Source: Litsea cubeba (Eukaryota > Streptophyta > Magnoliopsida > Laurales > Lauraceae). Taken from it: a DNA stretch of 64,000 nucleotides. The DNA is taken from NCBI GenBank assembly GCA_012931725.1, contig CM022945.1:15031203-15095202 (forward strand), in the 5' to 3' direction. A model generated the notes under the pieces. The model worked only from the letters and a program-made list of their open reading frames with translations. It did no database searches and was not told the origin of the DNA. This document shows, in pieces, positions 49,247 to 62,074 of the stretch. The position numbers and the translations under genes are program-made. Each line of letters begins with the position of its first letter. Position 1 is the first letter of the stretch.

Positions 49247-49615
49247 TTACAGGATGGAGCTTGCTTTATTCAGCTCCAAGCACATGAGATCATACCACCT
49301 GCACCAAAATGACACTCAGTGAAAACAGAAAACAGCATGATTGATATTGAAGCTATTCTGATTTGTGGCTATATAAGAAGAATATCTACCAAATATTGAG
49401 TTGCATTGCATGCTTAAGTGGAAATATTATGTGATTGCAATCGAAGTGCAGGAATAATGATCATGGGCCAATAGACTATGCTCAACATTAAGGAAAATAT
49501 AACATGAAACAAGGGACCATCAAAAAGGTAGTTTCATACTTGCATATGAATGGCTTATATGTAACTTCAAATTTACAATGATTCTCTTCCGCCTCTTTGC
49601 CATTAAACAATCCAT
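49247..49615 (-). CDS. Two coding-like 3'-terminal exons, product unknown
   Basis: On the minus strand, exon 49540-49615 (tttgcag|AT...CAA|gtatg) and exon 49247-49298 (gtgcag|G...TAA) join in phase. They read GLFNGKEAEENHCKFEVTYK then PFICKWYDLMCLELNKASS and end ILstop. AATAAA occurs within the last exon. No upstream exon was found before the RING-CH gene ends at 51611. It could be an alternative 3' end of that transcript, the tail of a captured gene fragment, or chance. No family was recognised. Confidence 0.3.
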
Positions 49616-49680
49616 CTGCAAATGTAGCATAGATTGATTTTGTTTGTCATGCTATGCACCCTAATATGGATGGTCATTTT

Positions 49681-49845
49681 TTAAATGTCATTGCCCAGTG
49701 CAGGTCCCACCGAAGCAGGGTCCTGAGAGGGTCCAAACCTTTGGCAAATTTACAAAAAGTGGCTGCTCGCAAGTCTTGAACATGCGTTGTCAGTTGTCAC
49801 GCATGGCACCCGAGACTTTTACCATTGCACCAAAGTAATGACCCT
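49681..49845 (-). mobile_element. tRNA-derived SINE-like element
   Basis: On the minus strand, TGGTGCAATGGTAAAAGTC resembles an A box and GCATGTTCAAGACTTG a B box about 40 bases further on. A body with GGACCCTC.CAGGACCC follows. This is the usual layout of plant SINEs. No poly(T)/(A) tail or target duplication was confirmed. Confidence 0.5.
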
Positions 49846-50294
49846 ATGCACCCTGATATATGGTGTGTCGAAAAAAATCATAAACTAAATCACTTGCCCG
49901 CATATGTAAGAGAATGCAGCAACAATTCAGAACGTTGGTCAAATAATGGGTAAAAGAGGATCTTTCTATCTGGGATAATTGGGCATTCTCCATCCATAAC
50001 AGGGCCTAACAGAATTTGTCTCACCAAATTACAGACCGGATGAGTAACGAAATAGGTTAGTAGTGCCTAGCTTCTGCTTGCAGATGGACAAGACAAAAGG
50101 GAAGGATAAGTATGAAATTGAAGAGTCACCATTGTCACCAGAGGTACAGGTAATTCTGGCCTAGGTTTACATATAAGGAATTTAAGAAAATTATGTGTAA
50201 TGACTACAAATTACCACCGAAAAAGGAAAAAAGAAGATTAGAAGGTAACAACAAAGAAAGAATTAAGTTATTCATAAAATAAAATAAAATAAAA

Positions 50295-50398
50295 ATTCTT
50301 ATTGGTAATATGACTTAAATCCACAACCTCAAGGTTGCAAAAGTGAGCACCTTCCCACGGGCTCTTGTCAAATATATAGGCGGAGTAGACAAAAAAAA

Positions 50399-50430
<32 letters not shown>
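50295..50430 (-). repeat. SINE-like repeat, copy 2, beside a poly(A) run
   Basis: The minus strand reads ACAAGAGCCCGTGGGAAGGT then GCTCACTTTTGCAACC and GAGGTTGTGGATTTAAGTC, as in copies at 30270 and 62905. An A run (about 50402-50430 on plus) adjoins it. Confidence 0.5.
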
Positions 50431-51315
50431 CACGATATTAGAGCAATAAACAAAACGTATCTGAAAATCCAACTTTGAATTCTTAATCATGCAAACACAG
50501 TTGATTATGGAAGTTGCTATTCTATATATTGGAGTTCTTCGTCAGATGATACCATTCATATTTCACAAAGTGGTCAAAACTCAACAGGATTAGTATGATC
50601 GTACAAAGAAAATATGTAGAGAGGATGTTGCTTGAGATTGATACTATACCAGCGCCACCAATGTCTGGGTGATTCAGTCTACTGATTCTGTAGACACCAC
50701 TATGGATGACCATCCATGCTGCCAAAATTCCCTTCAATAGAACTCTCCAAATCCTAACTCTCCTAGAATGAGCCTAATCTTTGATGAGTAGAATGTTTCA
50801 AACGTTCTTTGGGGATATCCATCCATGGTGAGCATGAGATTGACGATATGGATCACCATACCATGGGAACCAGAATCCATCAAATATCATCATTTAATGG
50901 CGCCCCCATCAGAATCCAATAGATCCAACCGACGAGACATGTAGTTGGGCTGAGCATTTACAGGCTCAGACCTGAAAATTACAACCTATCTGGTTTCAGG
51001 TCAGTTCGAAGTCAGATAGGATCAGTCAGGTTCTAGTGCATTTGAAATATGTAGAATAACTAGGGGTTTAACATGCTTCAAGTTGTTGGCCCTTCTAGAA
51101 TCCTAGTCAGGTTAAGTTGGGAGAGTTGGCAGTCAGGGCTTGAAGAATTCAGGTCAGGTTTAGGTCAGGCCAAAACCCGATCCACTTCTTCGACTTGAAC
51201 GTCCCCAATATCATCATAAGTTTATTATAGTACTTCCCATAAAAGTTCTTCAGATCCAAGAGTAAGTTGCATGCATGTAAAAACAAATAGACAGACATTC
51301 ACCAACAGCAGAGAA

Positions 51316-51585
51316 GTCAGTAGATTCACTGGAAAAATGAAAAGACGAAAACTAAATATTTAAACCATGTGACAGTTCCATCAGGCAAACAAAAATGAGG
51401 TTCAACAATAAATGTTCATAGAGTAATCCATCCACCAACTGAAGAAAAATCAGTAGATTAATTGGAAAAGTGGAAAGATGAAAATTAAGTACTTAACCAT
51501 GTGACAATTCAATCATGCAGACAAAAACAAGGTGCAACAACACTAGAAGTTCAAAGGATAATCTGCTTACCAAAGACATAAAGAA
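51316..51585. repeat. Diverged tandem duplication, period about 133 bp
   Basis: The words TCAGTAGATT and TTTAACCATGTGAC or close variants occur in two copies starting near 51316 and 51449. Lies just downstream of the RING-CH coding end. Confidence 0.65.
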
Positions 51586-51610
51586 CCCAGTGGTAGGAGC
51601 ATAAGTCAGT

Positions 51611-52434
51611 TCAAAAGAGTCCCAACATCCTTAGCTCCATGACATGACTTGGATCCAGCTCAGGTGGATTCTTGTTCTCTTCACGACTTTCCACCACATA
51701 CTCCTGACATGAAATCACTATAAGACTCGGTGGGTAGGGCTTGTTCAGTATGAGAATAGAGACAACTATAATGGCAATGGGTTGAGTTGAGCCAAGTTCG
51801 GATTGGCTGATCATTGAGGATAGCAGGCATGGATTTAACCTGGACCTGGACCATTTATTAATAGGGTACAAAAGGGAAACTAAACCAGACGCAGGAATCG
51901 GAAGGGCCAGTTTGACCCAAAATTACCTAGTCCTGTTCATGTTGGGTTGGTGAGACCAAACTGAATTTTCATACTTTATCTATAATTAACGCCATATTAT
52001 CTGTCAAGGTCACTTTGTAGCTACAGTGAATTGTTTCAAGTACCAAACCTTTGTCAGCTCTTGTTTAGCAAGGACGTGGTAGTGCCGTTCATTGATCCTC
52101 TGTCCACATATTATGGCTATGAAGAATCCATAGAGCAAGCCCACCAAAATAACAGCTAAAACTACAAATTCAAAAGAACAACGGATTCATTTAGACTTGC
52201 AGTATATGATAATACAAATTGCATAAATAGTCGTCAAACATCACTGCATCATACATACTAAAAAGATGCCAACTACTCCCATCATACATATGAAAAAGAT
52301 GCCAACTACTCCATAGTCTATATTTCAATCAATTCCTAACATATGCCTCGAACAGCACTAGTAGGGTTTACATACATAGTCAAGCTACACAGTGCACAGG
52401 TGTTTTTCATGTGGAGCAAGACACGAAAATTATT

Positions 52435-52483
<49 letters not shown>

Positions 52484-55400
52484 ATTATGTACACAGGACC
52501 AGTAAAGTTTCCGTATAGAAACTATACTGCTAAGTTGATCCCATATTATAAACAGGACCAGTATAGAAACTATACTGCGAAGTTGATCCCATATTATGTA
52601 CAGGACCAGTATAGAAACTATACTGCTAAGTTGATCCCTTATAAGATGGCCTTCGTTACATGAGGTCAACTATGGATATCAACTTTCATCCCAACAATAA
52701 ATGAGAATATCACTCCGATTGGAGTCATAACCTTCAGACTAAATCATGGTTCTAAAGACTTTGATTCGGCACCTACCACCTAGCTAGTCAAGTCACCCTC
52801 CCAGGTTGCCTCTCTAAACCCCAAGTATGCTAGAGAATGCCTAAATACATGTTTATTCCCTTGTTTTCCTATAGGGAAACGCTTTACGAAGCTTTTGGGG
52901 CCTTTTGCACTAATTTTGGAAGATAAAGACGAAGATGTAACTATTCAAAGATCACATGCACTACTTATTTGATCAAGTAAAAACCAAGCACAGAATCATA
53001 TCTCTATTTAAATCCAATTATTTTTCTTTGAAAATGATATTTAAATTCATTATTAATAATCAAAACATGATGAGTCTTAAAATTTTTATCATTTTCCTTG
53101 GGGCATTTTGGGCTCTAGGATGCAAGTCAGACCAGTCCAAATCCCATGTGACTCAGCCGAGTCGGCTAGACTCGAAGCTGACCAAATCACTAACAAGACC
53201 AAATTTTAAAACCATAGACAAAATCATGCTATTTACAAAAGCCACATATAATGGGGGTAAGTAGGAACGCAAAGATTTGCTTTGGTGAAAAATGGGACCC
53301 AATGAATAGAATTAATAGTTCACTAAGGATCTTTCAATACGTGCACCACTTTGAGATCAGTTTTTATATACTATTTGTCCATCGCAATTGGTAACATGAC
53401 TCGTATCTGCAACTTCGTGGTTGCAGTAACAACGTCCTTATGGGCTCTTGTCCCAACTAAGTCGCATTATACTACATATTTGCAAATAGCCACTGACCAT
53501 GAGCATACCTGCCATTGTGTAAAATCCATATGGATGTTCTTTATAACCAAACATCTCCTGCAGTTCTTCTCCATAGAACTTGTACACGAGCATACCCAAG
53601 AATGCCACTACCTGTCAGAAGCGATTACAAAAATGAATTCATAAACCAATAAATAAAGAAAAATATATTCCTAAGTTTTTCTTCCTAATTGGAACATGAA
53701 GCCTAGTTTCTGTGCAGAGAAGTCCTCTAATAGATCAGACTTCACAGTACTTTAGAATTTTAAGCGTGTTGCGACCATTACTGGTCGCTCATGGAGGTTT
53801 AAAAGGTGGAAGACTTCCCCACACAGGGTTGATTAACTAATAGTTGGAATATTCTTTTTATGCTTTGGCTTCAGAACTTCAACCTCACCATTCAACTATG
53901 GGATAATGCAAATGAAGGGTGCAAAGGGTTCCATGTGGGAACCATTACAGTTTGCAAAATAGGAAAATATCCCACGGGAACTTACTTTTAATAGATACAC
54001 TAGATTGGACAGCCCATATCCTATTTTTGTTCATGCTACGTGTTTAATAGTATTTCCAACTGTACCAACTTGTGTGACCATTTACTATTTAGAGGGCTGT
54101 CACAAGAACTGTTGGCGGGCTAGTTTTAGTTTGAGCCAATCTGAGCTCATCTGATTTGGTGTGGATTGATCTTGACATTATATTAGAACCCATCTTGATT
54201 AGATTCAGCCATTGCAGCTGGTACAAGTACAGATTACTGGAACTCTTCTAAGGACTTCGGTGCATGTACAAATAGAATATGCAACCCAGGCCCTGCATTC
54301 AGCTTGCTGCCCATTCGCACTCAAATTAAAATCTTGCCCTAGCTTGTTCAAGGTAAAGTTCTGAGCTACAAAGAGATGTGTCTCACCTCAAGCATGACCA
54401 TGTATTTTATTATTGAGCCTGGATTTCTGCCTTAGCTGGGAGTTACATTTGATTTTTTTTTTTAATGTAGCTGGGAGTTACATTTTTCTTTTTTTAATGT
54501 TCTCTTGAAGGTTGAGTGCCTGCACATCTTTGCTAAATGATACAAGAACAAGAGGATACATGACGCAACCTAAATAATCCAGGAAACAAAATTATAATTT
54601 TGGAACACTAGTAGCTTCTGTATTTGGTTGTTGTTTTCCCATTTAATTCTTTTGGCAGGACGTTATAATACTGGATTTTCTGTCAGACTTTAGATTTAAC
54701 TAGATTAATCAGGAGGAACTGAACTTCTCGCCCCTTTTTATCCAGACACAAGTAGTTTGGTTTCATCGCAATTCTGATTTACATCACAGGATATGCGCGT
54801 TTCAGTATCAACTAATTATAAGCTATGATGCACGGATACTTCAAAATGGGTAATGTATCGTGTCGTATCGTATCCAATACTTCACTTTTTATGTGTAAAA
54901 TCTGTGTCCCTGCCGTGTCTATGGCGTGTCCTCGCCGTATCCATGACGTATCAGTGCTTCATAGATTATAAGTTTAGATCCCAATGATAGATGGTACCAG
55001 TTAAGATGAAAGCGGTAAGAAAATGAAACAGCTTATTCAATGTTGGTATTGTATATGAAAATTTGCACTCTTACCAATTGAACCGTAACAAATATGAAAG
55101 CATGGTCCCTGACGACAAGGAGCTGAAACTTCAACCTCAACCACCAGCGATCTGGAGGCATATTTGCGCGTAGAAAGAACACAGCCTTGCATTCAGTACA
55201 ATGGGCAAAAGCAAATCCCTCCTGAATAAATGAATTAAATATATAGTAAGTTTCACTCTTCTTTTTATGACTGGTAACATCGAAGAAAGTTTCCTATCCA
55301 GCAAATTTGACAAGACATCATATTTTGCAGACATGTCATACTACCATGCAATAGGAAGGAGATGTGAAATTTCAGTTGCACTGTACTGATTTCAGAAAGC

Positions 55401-56240
55401 AGTACAAAAAGTCTATTGAATTGTGATCTGGACACCAAGTCACATATGGGATATCTCCAGCACATACCAATGAATAACGGGACAAGATGCATCAGAACTA
55501 AAAACTGGTTACACACTCTTCAATACTGGTTACAGACACATCTCTTGAGATAACCAATGGCACCAAATGGGTCAATGGACTCCAAGATTTTATGACAGCT
55601 GAAGAGGAAAATCAAAGGATTTATGACTAGCCATAGGCCAAACAACCTCATACTGATAGTCTACTTAATAGCAAAACAACAACCTCAATAAAGAAGAACC
55701 TGTTACCTTTGTTGATCTCCAATGATCAAGACAGGATCGATGCACGTACTTCTGAGTACCTCTACAGTGGCACGGTGCAATTAGATCTTCACCTATACAC
55801 AGAAAGGTGACTGTTTCAACATAAGCAGAAGTTATTCATTCAAGGAACAGCATCTACTGATTTTACAGTATCTATACAGGTAGGCTTGTGGGAATGATAA
55901 CCAAAAAAGTAAAGGGGGAAAAAAACAAAGAAAGACCTTCAATCTCAGTTCTCATTGAGATTCCAGTAAGAAATTAAAATACCGATTGTGATAGGGGTTA
56001 AGGACCTCCAATATCAAGGCAAATACGACACTGTGGCTGGTCATCATTCACCAGATTGCTGTGTTCACCAGCATCACCGATTTGACAAATATCATCTGCC
56101 AAAGAGCTACTACCATCTTCAGTTCTTATTTCAAATGAAGATGTAGATTCATCCAATCTGAGCAAAGTGATAGGTTTCTGCAAAATAGGTTCTGTCTCTG
56201 AGCTGCCTTCTTCTTCAATGTCATTTGGTACCAACTGCAT
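51611..56240 (-). CDS. RING-CH (MARCH-type) membrane E3 ubiquitin ligase
   Basis: Coding exons on the minus strand: 56006-56240, 55707-55792, 55075-55221, 53509-53611, 52049-52161 and 51611-51703, all in phase, for 258 residues. The RING-CH zinc-binding pattern (C4HC3) is complete across exons 1-3: CRICLDIGG, APCHCRGTQKYVHRSCLDHW and FAHCTEC, about residues 72-120. Two hydrophobic segments follow: HAFIFVTVQLVVAFLGMLVY, then MAVLAVILVGLLYGFFIAII. The tail ends LDPSHVMELRMLGLF. The design fits a MARCH-like ligase of endomembranes that ubiquitinates membrane proteins; the target is unknown. The ATG at 56240 (MQLVPND) is the first in frame. The ATGCAG at this spot could instead be an acceptor, but no upstream in-frame start would then exist. 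A 5'-untranslated exon precedes it. Confidence 0.9.
52438..52480. repeat. GA microsatellite in RING-CH intron
   Basis: An uninterrupted (GA)n tract of about 20 units. Confidence 0.95.
52492..52645. repeat. 49-bp tandem repeat, three copies
   Basis: ACAGGACCAGTA begins near 52493, 52551 and 52600. Each copy continues TATAGAAACTATACTGC and AAGTTGATCCC. The first copy has about ten extra bases. Each unit holds a palindrome, AGTATAG...CTATACT. Confidence 0.9.
53375..53465 (-). repeat. SINE-like repeat, copy 3
   Basis: The minus strand reads GGGACAAGAGCCCATAAGG, then CTGCAACCACGAAGTTGCAG and ATACGAGTCATGTTACCAAT. Related to the copies at 30270, 50295 and 62905. Confidence 0.45.
54823..54964 (+). 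mobile_element. 142-bp hAT-like MITE, copy 3
   Basis: Inverted ends CTATGATGCACGGATAC and GTATCAGTGCTTCATAG are flanked by a perfect 8-bp duplication, ATTATAAG, at 54815-54822 and 54965-54972. It lies in a RING-CH intron. Same family as 44719-44860 and 48584-48703. Confidence 0.93.
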
Positions 56241-58168
56241 TGCGGAAAGATTTCAAATCAGGGTACGATTACACCAGACATTACTGAAGAATCAATCCCG
56301 TTGACACTTTAAAAATAAAGTTGAAATCCTGCACAGTAGATAAGACAAGCATTCAGGTATCATTTCAGAGAAACAATCAGGAAAAAAAACACTGTCAGTG
56401 TAATGTTAAGAGTTTAAAACCAGGTAAGAAAACACCTGCGCCATTCATTTATTATTTCATAATGGCTATATTTATATAAGCTCAAATCAGTGTAGCCTAC
56501 CTTGAAGATTAAACAGAAGAAACATATATTGAGTATACAGGAGGGAACATCGTTCTCCATAATAAGAGATAATTGGCAGATGGCCTTATGATGAATATAG
56601 TGAATGACCCATTATCATATAACAGGGCCCATAAACAAATTAAAGTTTTCTTGGTGGCAACACAAAGGTTAAAGAACCCCAGATGCTTCAGATGTGTTGC
56701 AGATGTTGTCCTGATTTCACCTTGTTAACTCCATCACTTCTAATGGAAAGCAACAATAAGAAATCCACATAAAGGGAAGTTCAGAATTTGTTTGTTTCTC
56801 ACCATATCTACCATATCCCTCTCTAAACAAGTTCTAATTGACTCAAATCCAAAAGCAAAAGCTCACAGAAAACCAACACAATGTGAACAAAATGACAGGC
56901 TCAATCTTCCTAGGAAGAGAACAAAAAGATTCACAGTTCAACGATTATGCTCTATTCTATCTTTCAATTTTCATTAACGGCCTTTGCCCCTCTGCCCAGC
57001 TGATGATGTTAGCTGAAGATAACCTCTAAACGACTGGAGAATGAAGATCCTTCTAAAGCATGGAAAATATATCCTTCTCTGAAATTCATGCCCAAAAAAG
57101 TCAATTATTCAATTCAAGATAAGTGGTGGACCAAAAGTGGGACATTGATGATAATCTAATTCAATGGTCCAAATATCAATAGTTTCACATATCAGAAATT
57201 AAGTAGTCAAATCCAATGGTCAATAACTCTTGTGTCGAGCATTGGCTATCTTCTATTTTCCCTGTTAGAGGAGGGGGCCTGGAGTTAGTGGGTTGAATTG
57301 CACCTAAGGGGCCCCACATTGTGCATCCTAAATGCAATGTTTGTAGTCCAGGGCCTCCAGGCATGCATAGTCAGTGAGAACAGTTGCAAGTTGCAAACTT
57401 GTTATGAATTTCCCATATACAATCAATCCAACTCCCTCCTTTCCCAATTCAACTCAACTCGATCCAGGCCGGAGTGATATTTGCCTGTGGGGGGTTGAAT
57501 CATGCTCATCTCTAACCATTAGTTGAATTGATAGCTCCAACCATTCAACCAGACTAATGTTTTGGTCATTCCTAACTCATACTAAAACCTCCCTATGTCA
57601 CACCTTCTCAGGGACCCCCAAAATGCAGCAATTTGCAAATTATAGGATGCTCGCTATATCAAAGCACAGAAGAAAGACCATGCATTATACCCAGATACAC
57701 AAACCCACATAGATTTAGCATATATCCAAAAACACCTTTCAAGAAATAAACAGATGCAGCAACAACAAACAAGCATTACAACATATCACATCATCAATCA
57801 GCCCCAAAACTCGAAAAAAAAAAAAAACGAAAAAAAAAAAGAAAAAAGAAATCAACTTTCAAAAACCATTCCTCCCCTAGACCATCGAATCTCATGTTTT
57901 CCAATCAAAACGCCACATCATACATAGAAATAACCAATTTATCCCAGAAATTACAAAACAACTCCTGAAACTCAACCAATTTAAATCTCTACAACTGCAA
58001 AAAACACAAAAGACCAAAAGAAAGAAGAAAAAACAAATCAACAAGAACGTCCACATCAACATCATAACAATCCAAGGATGAGAAATGGTTGAATTGAAAT
58101 CAGATGTGGAAGTAAAGGAATGGATGCGATTACAGATAGAAATATGTTGAAAGGATCCATGAAATTAC
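56241..58168 (-). other. First intron and leader of the RING-CH gene
   Basis: A 1.9 kb AT-rich stretch between the coding start and a probable 5'-untranslated exon. A-rich near 57815-57850. Possible acceptors lie at 56284 (CTTCAG) and at the ATGCAG next to the start. Confidence 0.5.
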
Positions 58169-58290
58169 CTGATCTTTACGACGAGTAATGCATTCGGATG
58201 CAGAAGAAGATGCGAAGAATTAGGGTTTTCTTTTTCAAATGAATTTCGATCGAGAGAGAGAGAAAGAGGACGAAAGACTACAGGATCTTG
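58169..58290 (-). promoter_or_regulatory. Probable 5'-untranslated exon of the RING-CH gene
   Basis: The minus strand is CT-rich (CTCTCTCTCGATCG), passes AACCCTAATTCTTCGC, and ends AAGATCAG|GTAATTTC, a strong donor. It contains no start that stays open into the coding exon. The right boundary is a guess. Confidence 0.5.
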
Positions 58291-58616
58291 GACTTTGAAC
58301 CGACCGGCGATTATGTCATGTGATGTAGGGGAGCTACCATTAATCAACTCTCTTATGTTAGTCTTCCACAGGTATCAAACTATTCATGCCATTTATGGGT
58401 GGAAAGGGTTAAGACTTAAGACCTGTCCAGAACCAACCTCAATTTGTCATTAATTTATTAATCATCAAGTCTTTTGCTTAAATCATTCTTTCTGTTCTGT
58501 TCTGTGTTTATACTATAAAAGGATTAGATTAAGAGAAGATGAGCCTCGGTCATGTACTAAGAGGGGCCCACTAGAGAAATTTGAATGATTCTACTCCTAC
58601 GTATGACATATGATGT

Positions 58617-58974
58617 TCGGGTGTTCATGGGCCGGGCTGAAGAATATCCAGGATCAGGCTTGACTTGGATCATAAGTGGCCAGCCCAATCTCTGCCCACC
58701 TATAAAAGACTAAACCTAAGCTTAGCCTGATTTAGCTTTATAGCAATAAAAATAAATAAATAAAAAGGTTTGTTTATGTTGTTGTAGGTTGTACCTCAAT
58801 TAATTTGTTTACGCGGGTTCAAATCTTTTCTCTCTCTCCCTACCGCTATTTTTACATTCGGATTGATTTAGGCTGCATTTCAAGCTCTCTACCACTTAAT
58901 GCAGGACATGCTTATCTATTAAATACGCCTGAATAAAAGTCTGAGCCCATTCGGTCCTGTCCATGAGCACCCTA
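58617..58974. mobile_element. MITE related to the one at 18705-19019
   Basis: The left end TCGGGTGTTCATGGGCC and right end GTCCATGAGCACCCTA are inverted repeats, like those of 18705-19019. The interior has related GCCCGAG/AGCCCA words. No clean target duplication. Confidence 0.6.
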
Positions 58975-59433
58975 TGTGGATGGTTTGTCAATTAAGAAAA
59001 TATATGTACAAAATGAGTTCATTAGAGATGAGAATATTTGATGTATATTAAAAGTAATTTTAAGATGCAGAGGAAAAGCTTTTCCATGCATGTTGATTCA
59101 ACAGCTGCTAAGAAACAGAGGCAAGTCAAAGAGAACAAGAGGATTAGATTAAATGAAATAACAAAACTCATGTAGTCTACCAATATAATTGATGACAATG
59201 ATTTAAGTAGTGTATGTTTTTTTGAAGAGATTTTTTATACGTGGAAAACCCTACTCGGGAAAAAAAAAACAACTACTCGAATGTTGTCAACAGCTCGACG
59301 TTCACTTTCAATCATACTTGAACAAACTCTTCTCTTCGAAGTCGTCTTCAATGATTCTCTATTTCAGGAGAGTAGAATGGAATCAGAACCAAAGCTTGAT
59401 TTTCAACACAACAACTAAAAACTTCTCAGATAA

Positions 59434-59665
59434 TTTGTATTAATGAAAAGTCTTTTAGAATAGAGAGAAAGAGGTAATAAATAAGCCTAAAAACGAATCT
59501 AATGACAGATGAATTGTATTAATGAAAAGTCTTTTAGAATAGAGAAAATGAGGTAATAAATAAGCCTAAAAATGAATCTAATGACAGATGAATTGTATTA
59601 ATGAAAAGTCTTTTAGAATAGAGAGAAAGAGGTAATAAATAAGCCTAAAAAGGAATCTAATGATT
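59434..59665. repeat. 78-79-bp tandem repeat, three copies
   Basis: TTGTATTAATGAAAAGTC begins near 59436, 59514 and 59593. Each copy continues TTTTAGAATAGAGA and GGTAATAAATAAGCC with only a few substitutions. Confidence 0.92.
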
Positions 59666-62074
59666 TTTGATACGTTTGGAATATAACTTACGTAAGGAGA
59701 GAAAATAGAAAGTAGTTTTCATGTTCGTCCGACCGACCTCTTTTCTGTGAAGATGGTTTATGTTCATAAAAGACTAAACATCGATTCTCGCGGATAACGG
59801 GTGTCTATTGGCAGACGGGTACACCTCGTGAGCACATAAAATGCTTGCAGCGGATTCCATGCACCTCTTGTGCAATTAAGTCAACTCATTCTCTTACTAC
59901 GCGAGGAATGTAAATGGACCACTTTTACTTGGAGATTGGAGAAATGCTAAAAGATCCATGCATTAAAAATTCAAATCCAGAGGCCTTTTCAATTTAGGGT
60001 GTATTTCTAAATTTTATTCAAATATGAGTTTGTATCACGGTACGATTGATTATTTGATTAAAAAAAATTAATAAGATTCGTCTATCACATTCTAATGAAA
60101 TAGGTCAATTTGACCAACCAGATTCAATTAAAGTAAGATTTGAAGATAGTATTAGTAAGGGAGTTTATTTTGAGCCAAGTTTTCAATCGATGTGTGCCGT
60201 TTTAGAGTTTTACTCCTTTTAATGCATAATATTTTTAAGTCAAAAGCCTAAGAGGATTGGCAGCTCCACTGTGGACCCATCTCTTGGAACAAGGGAGTAT
60301 ATTCTTTATGCTATAGAGATGCATACTTTTGTTTTGTCTGATTGCAAACTTTGTAAGAGATTAAAATGGTTCAGGTTTGCCAGATCCATGAGATTGCTGC
60401 AGGTTCAAGTTTAACTGAGGATAACTCCTGGTCAACGACTTAGAGGATCCATCCAAACTTACTCTTATTAATTAAGAATTAGTAGTCTCTTCATCAGATG
60501 AGAGGACGGATATTTTTTAAGAGGGATATGATTCATATGATGATGCTATCATCATCCACTTGTATTGTATGTGATTATTATTATTACAAGTTAAAACAGA
60601 GGTAGAGGTGGAGGTGGAGGTGGAGGTGGGAGGAAATGACTCTAGCAAATCTGGATAAAAAGAGACCAAAAGTCCACATTTCAGATCTTTCTGGATAGTT
60701 GCTGGTGGGGCCCACCATGGGTAACACAACAAACACAGGCTTTTAACTTTATAAATTTAATAATCTCAGCCAATAGAGTCACATTTTGGGTTGGGGTATC
60801 TAATAATATCTGTTTTATGATATCTAGGTGGTGCACATGTTTTTGATCTTGCAGTTTTCAGTTGAATCTCTCGTGTCTTATGTTTGTGTGTGTGTGTGTT
60901 TTTTTTTTCCTCCCTCGTTGGAATGATGACTTCAATCCAAAGGTGAATATCAGTCCGAACCAGTTGATGATTGCATGAACTGGAGTTACTGCCAGAGGCA
61001 ACCAACCTATAGTATACTTTTCAAAAAGACCCCATATTTTGTATTTCTACTAAAAGCCTCCCCCGTTCAAAATTCAATGGTGAATAATATTCAAACTAGT
61101 GTGAAATGGAATCAATTTCAATATGGGCCACTGTGTGTGAATGGGTTGGATTGAACAAAGATAAGCCCCCAAACTGAACGCTCAAAAAGAGGCATCATTG
61201 ACAATTCTCATTTGAGCTTTTTTCCCTTGTGTAAAAATTGGTCAAAAGCAAGAAGTTAAGACAGTGTAGTTAAACTTTTGCACAGTTTGTTAAGGGAGTA
61301 TTTAGCAAAAACACATAATATAAGGGCCTTGTTGAGGTTGTGTGAAAATGCAGAGGCGTTTTTGTTAAAAAAATAATTAATTATGTGGTAAGGATGGATG
61401 GTTGGTTTTTCCACTCCCCTGCCCATGGATAAATTTGTATTGCTGTGCTGTATTGTAGACGAAATTCCAACAAATTTCAGCCTTCTCAGTGAAAAAAAAA
61501 AAAAAGAAGAAAGGTTCAGAATTTCAGGCTTTTTATTGGATCAGGTTCCCAGCAGTGCACCACAACAGTACCTCACAAACACTACAAAATGAACCTGCCT
61601 CCATTCTCCACACTCAAAAAGTAAGCTTTCATATATTCTTTATTATAGATAGAACATTTTTACAATGGCATCTAATATTAACCAACATAAAAATAAATAA
61701 AAACTCCCATTCTCAAAAATTGACCCAGTAAACAGCTCAATGCCTATCAAAGGTCATATAATCTTCTGCAGCATTAACTTCTAAATTGAAGCAGGACAAA
61801 AGTTCTCGCTGAAGATCCAATCAATATACATAATTTCTTCCGAAGTAACAGATGATAAATAAAATGACAACAACATAATCTCTCATTGACCAAGAAGAGA
61901 CCAAACTCCCATTAAATACAGAATCTCTTGCTGGTAGCAGAACACTTTGGGTGACAATTTTTACATCTCAATCTCAATCAATGTTCTGGCTTTAGAGAAA
62001 ACGAAATAGACGAGAACCCAAGCTTTCGCTTTGAAAAATAGTAATTACAAAATGTATATGTACAAAGGCAAAGT
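59666..62074. other. Intergenic and 3' flank of the TBC-like gene
   Basis: No gene recognised. A GGTGGAGGTGGAGGTGGA run lies at 60605-60628 and a (GT)n run at 60887-60899. The part nearest 62074 is the likely 3' untranslated region of the minus-strand gene. Confidence 0.4.

Noticed and set aside
50094..50160. Plus-strand exon-like MDKTKGKDKYEIEE stretch after TTGCAG
   Set aside because: It is short, followed at once by a stop, with no partner exon on the plus strand.
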